From the IMG/VR virus record IMGVR_UViG_3300037849_000047, positions 1 to 27,050 of that record: DNA of 27,050 bases; one strand, written 5' to 3'. Made by a program: the position numbers and the translations under genes. Under the pieces are notes generated by a model, which searched no databases, was not told the origin of the DNA, and saw only the letters and a list, made by a program, of their open reading frames with translations. Below are positions 23,213 to 27,050 of the stretch, piece after piece; the stretch's first letter is position 1; the number at the start of each line of letters is the position of its first letter. Origin of the DNA: a virus.

Positions 23213-23440
23213 TTATCCCTTTGGCTGTGGAATATCTTCTTCAGGAACCGCTTCTTCCTTGACCTCGAACGACGCGATTGCCGGGTGGAAGAGGTGAAAC
23301 GAATATTCGCCGGACGGATTCGGCGATCCCTCATAATTGCCCTCGACGACGATGGTCTCCGACCTGTCGCCCTCGGCATCCACTTGCACGACTTTGGCGC
23401 GGTAGCGACCGTTGACATGGATCTTCACGGTGGTGGTCAT
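23213..23440 (-). CDS. Small beta-rich hypothetical protein
   Basis: A 75-residue protein, not recognised. It begins TTTVKIHVNGRYRAKVVQVD and alternates hydrophobic and polar residues through ETIVVEGNYEG and GEYSFHLFHP, consistent with a small beta sandwich or barrel. It ends in an acidic, proline-containing tail (EEAVPEEDIPQPKG). GGGGA lies upstream of the ATG, which is 25 nt after the preceding gene. It is the last gene of the accessory cassette. Function unknown. Confidence 0.65.
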   Translation of the reverse strand: MTTTVKIHVNGRYRAKVVQVDAEGDRSETIVVEGNYEGSPNPSGEYSFHLFHPAIASFEVKEEAVPEEDIPQPKG

Positions 23441-23465
23441 GGAAAGATTCCCCTTGGGTTGAGAG

Positions 23466-23663
23466 CTACGCGTCGCCGCGCTTCAGCATCTCGGCTACTT
23501 GGCCCACAGTGAGGTCCTCGTCAAGGGGTCCCACGCAGTCGTCGCATGGCTTCTGCGCCTTGCGATACTTGTTGCGCGCACAGCCCTTGCCCTCGCCCCT
23601 GCACGCCCAAAGCCGAAACTCGCCGCTGGTGTGCTTCGCCAGGACCAAGCTGAGATCAGCCAT
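23466..23663 (-). CDS. Four-cysteine, probably zinc-binding small protein
   Basis: A 65-residue protein that starts at the ATG overlapping the GNAT stop by one base (TGATG). Four cysteines in WACRGEGKGCARNK (C21, C28) and QKPCDDCVG (C40, C43) suggest a single zinc site. Basic residues between the pairs could contact nucleic acid. A short amphipathic C-terminal helix (VGQVAEMLKRGDA) follows. It is not recognised as a named family. It might be a small regulator or an assembly co-factor. Confidence 0.65.
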   Translation of the reverse strand: MADLSLVLAKHTSGEFRLWACRGEGKGCARNKYRKAQKPCDDCVGPLDEDLTVGQVAEMLKRGDA

Positions 23664-24097
23664 CACCCGACCTCGAACGTGACCGTGATGCAGGTCTCGC
23701 GCCCGCCGTGCTTCGCGGCGATCTCGCGCATCGCCGCATTCCGCGGATGCGTGCCGAGCATGATCCTCGGCGCCTTGATCTCCGCGGCCTTCTCGACCGC
23801 CGCGGCGAACAGCGCCGTGTATACGCCGCGCCCCCTGAACTCGGGGATGGTGTAGGCCTGCAGCAGGAACACGGTCTTGGTGTGCTCCAGGAAGTCGTAG
23901 GTCAGCACTCCGACCGGGATCTTCTCCTGGCCGTTCCGCGCGATCGCGATGAAGGCCTTGAAGTTCCACCCCATATTCAGTACGCCGCCGGGCTCCCCGA
24001 GCCCGCGTTCGTCGACGTCGAGCCATCCCATCACCGAGAGCCGTGCCGCGGGCGTGCCGTTCAACCCGTCGACGTGCTGGATCTCGATGTTCGTCAT
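23663..24097 (-). CDS. GNAT-family N-acetyltransferase
   Basis: A 144-residue GNAT enzyme. The acetyl-CoA site is visible in AYTIPEFRGRGVYTALFAAA (81-100), where RGRGV (88-92) is the Q/RxxGxG/A motif A loop. HPRNAAMREIAAKHGG (117-132) fits motif B. The N-terminal half provides IAIARNGQEKIPVGVLTYDF strands. Substrate cannot be read from sequence. The ATG overlaps the preceding stop by 4 nt, and the next gene overlaps its stop by one base. Phage GNATs can modify host proteins or toxins; here the role is unknown. Confidence 0.8.
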   Translation of the reverse strand: MTNIEIQHVDGLNGTPAARLSVMGWLDVDERGLGEPGGVLNMGWNFKAFIAIARNGQEKIPVGVLTYDFLEHTKTVFLLQAYTIPEFRGRGVYTALFAAAVEKAAEIKAPRIMLGTHPRNAAMREIAAKHGGRETCITVTFEVG

Positions 24098-24309
24098 AGT
24101 TGGTCACTCAAGAATACGGCCAGGACCGTCTCGCCGATACGATCCACCCGGCAATATCCCTCGCTCGCCAGTCGCTCGATCATTCTCGAGTCGACAGAAG
24201 AGAATGCAGAATGGCTGCTGTAGAGGCGACCGTCTTCGTGCCGCATCAACTCGCCGTACTTCTTGAGGATAGCGATCGCGTTTTTGTCCTGGCCGCTTAG
24301 CTTGCTCAC
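24094..24309 (-). CDS. Small winged-helix-like protein
   Basis: A 71-residue protein beginning at a GTG overlapping the XRE gene stop (GTGA). It is not recognised with certainty. KNAIAILKKYGELMRHEDGR, then SVDSRMIERLASEGYCRVDR and GETVLAVFLSD follow a helix, helix, recognition-helix, beta-wing succession, as in winged-helix DNA-binding domains. It is directly coupled to an XRE-type regulator, so the pair may act together. Function is inferred from secondary structure pattern only. Confidence 0.6.
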   Translation of the reverse strand: MSKLSGQDKNAIAILKKYGELMRHEDGRLYSSHSAFSSVDSRMIERLASEGYCRVDRIGETVLAVFLSDQL

Positions 24310-24527
24310 GGCTGCTTCGGCCGCAGCACGATCTCGTAGCCGAGCGTCTCGGCTAACCTCGCGAGCGTGCGAAGCGTCGGGCTTCGCTTGCCGAGCTCGA
24401 CGTCGATCAGGCTCGTTCTGCCGAGGCCGGAACGCCGTGACAACTCGTCGAGCGTGAAACCCCATGCCCTGCGAACGCTGCGCAGCTCGGTTACGACTTC
24501 GTGCGTGCCTTGCTCTGGTAGGAACAT
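24306..24527 (-). CDS. XRE-family helix-turn-helix regulator
   Basis: A 73-residue protein that is almost entirely one HTH domain: GFTLDELSRRSGLGRTSLID (23-42) followed by LGKRSPTLRTLARLAETLGY. The LDELSRRSGLGRTSLIDVE segment covers helices 2-3 of the Cro/C1 fold. Its ATG overlaps the preceding stop (ATGA), and its stop overlaps the winged-helix-like gene. Regulators of this sort are unusual inside a late structural operon. It could be an antitoxin-like or moron-linked repressor. Its operator is not known; the dyad at 13546-13561 and the small RNA promoter are candidates only. Confidence 0.8.
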   Translation of the reverse strand: MFLPEQGTHEVVTELRSVRRAWGFTLDELSRRSGLGRTSLIDVELGKRSPTLRTLARLAETLGYEIVLRPKQP

Positions 24528-24853
24528 CAGGTCCTCGTTCTGGCGACCTCAGGCTCGTCCGTCTTAGCCACCGTCACGCACCTACCACGCTCGATGTAAC
24601 CGTGCCAGCACCTGCCGCAGTTGACCGAGGGGCTGAAGGTCGGCGCATCCCTGTTGCCGTCCCAGTCCCATTGCGCGCTACCGCCGTTCTTGCCCTGCGG
24701 ATCCCTCGGCTGGCCGGTCTTGCCGGCGATGATCAGGTTGCCGCAGCGCCTATCGTGCATCGGGCAGTTGAAGCTGAACACCTCCTCCTTGCCCGGCTCC
24801 GCGTCCCTGTCGCCGACCTCGAGCAACTTGAAACGAACCTTCGCGTCGCTCAC
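24527..24853 (-). CDS. DUF6527-like protein (second copy)
   Basis: A 108-residue protein starting at a GTG at 24853 that overlaps the previous TGA by 4 nt. WDWDGNRDAPTFSPSVNC (62-79) and RCWHGYIERGRCV (81-93) match the TPTFSPS...H.fI.dG.I core of DUF6527 (sometimes mislabelled ammonia monooxygenase). Cysteines at 30, 37, 79, 82 and 92, with two histidines, suggest metal binding. It is distinct from the neighbouring copy at 25023 and from the one at 22554. Molecular function is unknown for the family. Confidence 0.68.
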   Translation of the reverse strand: MSDAKVRFKLLEVGDRDAEPGKEEVFSFNCPMHDRRCGNLIIAGKTGQPRDPQGKNGGSAQWDWDGNRDAPTFSPSVNCGRCWHGYIERGRCVTVAKTDEPEVARTRT

Positions 24854-25026
24854 TTACTCAGCTCCTTGGCGATCTGAGTGCAAGCTTCGCGCGCCCTTTT
24901 GGCGCGAGAATATGCCGCTCTCATCTCCTCGACGTCTGCGATCGCAGCGAGATGGGTGACCGCCTGCTTGAACGCCTCGTCGAACGCGTCGAGCGCGGTA
25001 TCGAGTTCGGTGGGGCGATCGCTCAC
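24850..25026 (-). CDS. 58-residue helical hypothetical protein
   Basis: A short gene starting at GTG 25026, which overlaps the preceding TGA by 4 nt (GTGA), and ending at 24850, overlapping the next GTG. The product, beginning MSDRPTELDTALDAFDEAFK, is highly helical and charged, with a likely coiled coil through EEMRAAYSRAKRAREACTQI. It has no homology that I recognise. The double overlap and codon usage like its neighbours support a real gene. Confidence 0.65.
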   Translation of the reverse strand: MSDRPTELDTALDAFDEAFKQAVTHLAAIADVEEMRAAYSRAKRAREACTQIAKELSK

Positions 25027-25334
25027 GAGAAGTCCTCGCCCTTGTCGACTGGTATCGGCGGCATGGCCACGATGTCCGATCGGCCATGCCAGCTGTCCGC
25101 GCAGAACTGGATCATGCCGTCGGTGATGAAGTAGTGGCAGACCACCTCAACACCAACCACTTCGGCCCCCATGGCGACGAACGTCTGCTTGAAGCTCGGC
25201 GTGAACAGCGGCCGCGCGAAGTTGCCGTTGAACTGCCAGCTGTCAGGCAGCGGGTGCAGGCGCTCGCACGCCGGGCACCAGTGATGCCAGCCGCCAACTG
25301 AAGCGCGAACGATGAGCGGATCGGCCTGTTTCAT
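25023..25334 (-). CDS. DUF6527-like protein (first copy)
   Basis: A 103-residue protein. The ATG at 25334 is preferred because it overlaps the GIY-YIG stop (ATGA) and follows GAAAGAAG; upstream in-frame ATGs lie inside the endonuclease gene. C20-x2-C23 (HHWCPACERLH) looks like half a zinc site. FTPSFKQTF (44-52) and CHYFITDGMIQF (66-77) are the DUF6527 core, followed by WHGRSDIVAMPPIP. The family is widespread in phages next to head genes but has no established role. Nearby paralogs lie at 24527 and 22554. Confidence 0.72.
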   Translation of the reverse strand: MKQADPLIVRASVGGWHHWCPACERLHPLPDSWQFNGNFARPLFTPSFKQTFVAMGAEVVGVEVVCHYFITDGMIQFCADSWHGRSDIVAMPPIPVDKGEDFS

Positions 25335-25993
25335 GACTTCTTTCTCGCCCATGTGGCAAGCTTGGCTTGTCGGATACGTTCGCAAGTTTCTGGCGATCGC
25401 TTCAATCCTCGGCCAGCAATTCCTATTTTTGCCCGGGTCTCTGCCGATAGCACTCTTTTAGGTCTGGCAGCAAGCGCCTCCGGCGAGAACTTAAATCCGG
25501 ACTTAGCGGTGCTGATCTTCAACCGCACCGATGGATGCTCCATTGCGGACTTCGTCGCTGCACTTATCCTAGACCGCCTCTCAGGAGAGATGGGCTTTCC
25601 TCTCAACGCAGCCGATCTCTTTGCATTGGATGCTGGCGTTCGCACCAGAGCGCGACTGGCATCAGCTATCTTAACCAAAGCTTCAGCACCATGGCGGTTT
25701 CCAAGCATCGGATTGAAGTCGCCTCCAAGACCGACGTTGTAGCCGAATCTTCGGTCAGTAGTTCGAAATGCAGCAATCGCCTTAATTTCCAGTTCGTGGA
25801 TGTAATCCATCGAACCGATGACAAGAGTTCGCATTCTAGCTTCGTTGTACTTAGCAATGGCTGCACAAATTGGCCGTTTTAATCTCTTCGCATCCGACAG
25901 ATGGTCGCGCCATCTAACTTCCGCCGTTCGGCCTGTGATACCGAAATAACGCTTACCATTTGGAAATTCGATGACGTAGAGCAGATAGGACAT
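25331..25993 (-). CDS. Free-standing GIY-YIG homing endonuclease with NUMOD3 motifs
   Basis: 220 residues from the ATG at 25993, 2 nt after the MuF stop. The GIY-YIG core reads LYVIEFPNGKRYFGITGR (5-22); R28 in RWRDHL, E67 in IHELEIKAI and N86 in GYNVGLGGD are the conserved Arg, catalytic Glu and Asn. The C-terminal half has NUMOD3-type DNA-binding repeats: GKPISPERRSRIS (132-144), GFKFSPEALAARP, LSAETRAKIGIAG and GLKRSPETCERIRQAK. The gene is visibly AT-richer than its neighbours, a sign of recent arrival. Seg/F-type freestanding endonucleases promote their own spread and that of flanking genes. Its last codons provide the ribosome site for the DUF6527 gene. Confidence 0.88.
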   Translation of the reverse strand: MSYLLYVIEFPNGKRYFGITGRTAEVRWRDHLSDAKRLKRPICAAIAKYNEARMRTLVIGSMDYIHELEIKAIAAFRTTDRRFGYNVGLGGDFNPMLGNRHGAEALVKIADASRALVRTPASNAKRSAALRGKPISPERRSRISAATKSAMEHPSVRLKISTAKSGFKFSPEALAARPKRVLSAETRAKIGIAGRGLKRSPETCERIRQAKLATWARKKS

Positions 25994-25995
25994 TG

Positions 25996-27003
25996 CTAGC
26001 TGAAACCTTTGATTACCGAGATGCTGACGCACCTACAATTAATCAAAGTTCCTGGCCAGATCCACTTCTTTTCATGTGGATCGAACCATCCTTTTTTCAC
26101 GTCAAAAAGCTTCCCGTTGTTCGCGAGGTGGGTCGGCCTAGGCACCTTGCCGCCGCCGCTGTGCCGCCACTTCGCCTGCGTGATGCCGAGCTCGACCTGG
26201 CGCACACGGTGCATATTCGCGGAAGCCTTGTTGTTCTGATCTCTGGCGATTAGCGCCGCCCGCCGCTTCGTGATCGGATACCGCGCTTCAAGCTCCTTCG
26301 CCAGCGTCCCCAGGTCTCGCCCCGCCGAGACCGACCGCATCACGAGGCCCTCGATGTCCGAGAAATACTCGCTGGCGATCGACCGGATCAGACCGACGTT
26401 CTCAGCGGTGGTCGCCTCGACCACATCCCTCATCGCCGGCGTCATCTGGAACTTCACCGAGAAGCCGCCCTGGCGCAGGATCGACCGCATTGACTTGTCC
26501 GTGCGCTGCGATACCGCCTTGGCGAAGTAATTTGCCAACTTCGGCGCCGCGGCGTCGATGTTCGCCGTCCACCGGTCCGCCATCTGCCTCACGGCCTTCG
26601 ACATCACGACCGCCGGCGAATGCCTCATGGCGATCTTGGCCACGTCCAGCGCTGCCTCGCGCGTCTTCCAGGTGCGCACGGCGCCGTCCGAGCGCCTCAG
26701 TACGATCCCGTCGACGTAGGCCCGCCATGTGCCGTTCTCCGTCAGCCTCGCGTCGGGCCCGCTCAGGCTCGGCTTTGGCGAGTATCGATCCGCTGGCGCA
26801 TCGTCCATCGCCATCGCTGGCGGGTTGTTGCGATAGGCAGACTTCAGCCAATAGACGGTCGAGTCGTTCATCTCCTCGATCAGGCGCAGCAGCCGAGCCC
26901 TGTACTCGACCTGGATCCCGAGATTGGGGTGCAGCGGACGGAGCTTGATCTCCTTGCCGCGCGAAGGAAGCACTTCGGTAGCTTGGAAAGGAGATCGTGC
27001 CAT
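25996..27003 (-). CDS. MuF-like minor head/head morphogenesis protein
   Basis: About 335 residues from the ATG at 27003; a GTG two codons earlier (27009) is an alternative. The middle (RQMADRWTANIDAAAPKLAN, then VEATTAENVGLIRSIASEYF) and the C-terminal part (RYPITKRRAALIARDQNNKA, TQAKWRHSGGGKVPRPTHLA, GTLINCRCVSISVIKG) are classic Mu gpF features, including the ARDQ...N and inCRC motifs. Residues about 85-125 hold a small insert (GTWRAYVDGIVLRRSDGAVR). MuF proteins bind at the portal inside the head and often travel with the DNA. A portal gene is expected just outside the window. This is the first gene of the window in transcription order. Confidence 0.88.
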   Translation of the reverse strand: MARSPFQATEVLPSRGKEIKLRPLHPNLGIQVEYRARLLRLIEEMNDSTVYWLKSAYRNNPPAMAMDDAPADRYSPKPSLSGPDARLTENGTWRAYVDGIVLRRSDGAVRTWKTREAALDVAKIAMRHSPAVVMSKAVRQMADRWTANIDAAAPKLANYFAKAVSQRTDKSMRSILRQGGFSVKFQMTPAMRDVVEATTAENVGLIRSIASEYFSDIEGLVMRSVSAGRDLGTLAKELEARYPITKRRAALIARDQNNKASANMHRVRQVELGITQAKWRHSGGGKVPRPTHLANNGKLFDVKKGWFDPHEKKWIWPGTLINCRCVSISVIKGFS

Positions 27004-27050
27004 GTACACCTGATTTCTCGATCTGGCGATAGAGCTTGATTAGATCCCTA
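27004..27050 (-). other. Edge segment upstream of the MuF-like gene
   Basis: Only 47 bases remain. A TAA occurs in one frame near the edge (within ATCTAATC) and may end the expected portal gene, but too little sequence is present to assign it. Confidence 0.3.

Noticed and set aside
23664-24107. Upstream extension of the four-cysteine protein to 213 residues
   Set aside because: The extension is antisense-like Arg/Ala-rich sequence overlapping the GNAT gene in another frame. The ATG at 23663 overlaps the GNAT stop and gives a compact protein.
24310-24465. Upstream extension of the 71-residue winged-helix-like gene to 123 residues
   Set aside because: The extra N-terminal residues are an out-of-frame, arginine-rich reading of the XRE gene. 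The GTG overlapping the XRE stop is the natural start.
24854-25087. 77-residue minus-strand frame overlapping the 58-residue gene
   Set aside because: It is Arg/Ser-rich, overlaps two better-supported genes in another frame and has no matching overlap with neighbours' stops.
1-27050. CRISPR array, integrase, transposase or attachment site
   Set aside because: No regularly spaced direct repeats and no recombinase motifs were seen in any frame. Att sites cannot be judged without flanking host sequence.

Overview
The window is the structural half of a tailed-phage genome, either a free virus or a prophage, with a contractile tail. Every supported gene lies on the minus strand, so transcription runs from base 27050 down to base 1. 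The gene order is that of a short-baseplate myovirus: MuF-like head protein, prohead protease, cement protein, major capsid protein, connectors, neck terminator, sheath, tube, frameshifted chaperone, tape measure and baseplate, then the start of a tail fibre. The baseplate set (Dit-like, plug, hub, spike, gp25-like, J-like, DUF2612) resembles the minimal Pam3-type baseplate. High GC (low to mid 60s percent by eye) and lectin-like fibre sequences suggest a proteobacterial host, probably alphaproteobacterial. This host call is an inference. There is no integrase, terminase, replication or lysis-cassette gene in the window, so lifestyle cannot be decided.

Region by region, in transcription order. 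(1) 27003-25996: MuF-like minor head protein. (2) 25993-23213: an accessory cassette of small, mostly overlapping genes. It holds a free-standing GIY-YIG endonuclease, two DUF6527-like proteins, a 58-residue helical protein, an XRE-type regulator, a winged-helix-like 71-mer, a GNAT acetyltransferase, a four-cysteine protein and a 75-residue beta-rich protein. (3) 23212-22869: a gene-free stretch that appears to hold a separate small RNA of about 180 nt, with its own promoter, a folded core and a strong intrinsic terminator. (4) 22859-17683: a third DUF6527-like gene, a very large Nudix/zinc-ribbon/DUF2213/scaffold-like fusion, the cement protein and the DUF2184-type major capsid protein. (5) 17606-13578: head completion and neck genes, a fibre-like virion protein and several unknowns. 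(6) 13527-10805: two proteins with Sec signal peptides, one an SGNH esterase with a lectin-like domain, in visibly AT-richer DNA. (7) 10751-1: tail terminator, sheath, tube, chaperone with a -1 frameshift, tape measure with a lysozyme-like domain, baseplate, and a truncated fibre at the edge.

Together the genes build and mature a capsid, close it, assemble a contractile tail of roughly 70 nm (estimated from tape-measure length) and fit a small baseplate with a metal-tipped spike. Most tail genes touch or overlap. The gaps that remain in the head region nearly all contain perfect inverted repeats, one of them a complete intrinsic terminator directly before the capsid gene, which suggests post-transcriptional control or antitermination. 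The most unusual elements are the candidate small RNA, the secreted esterase pair, the 857-residue protease fusion and the accessory cassette.
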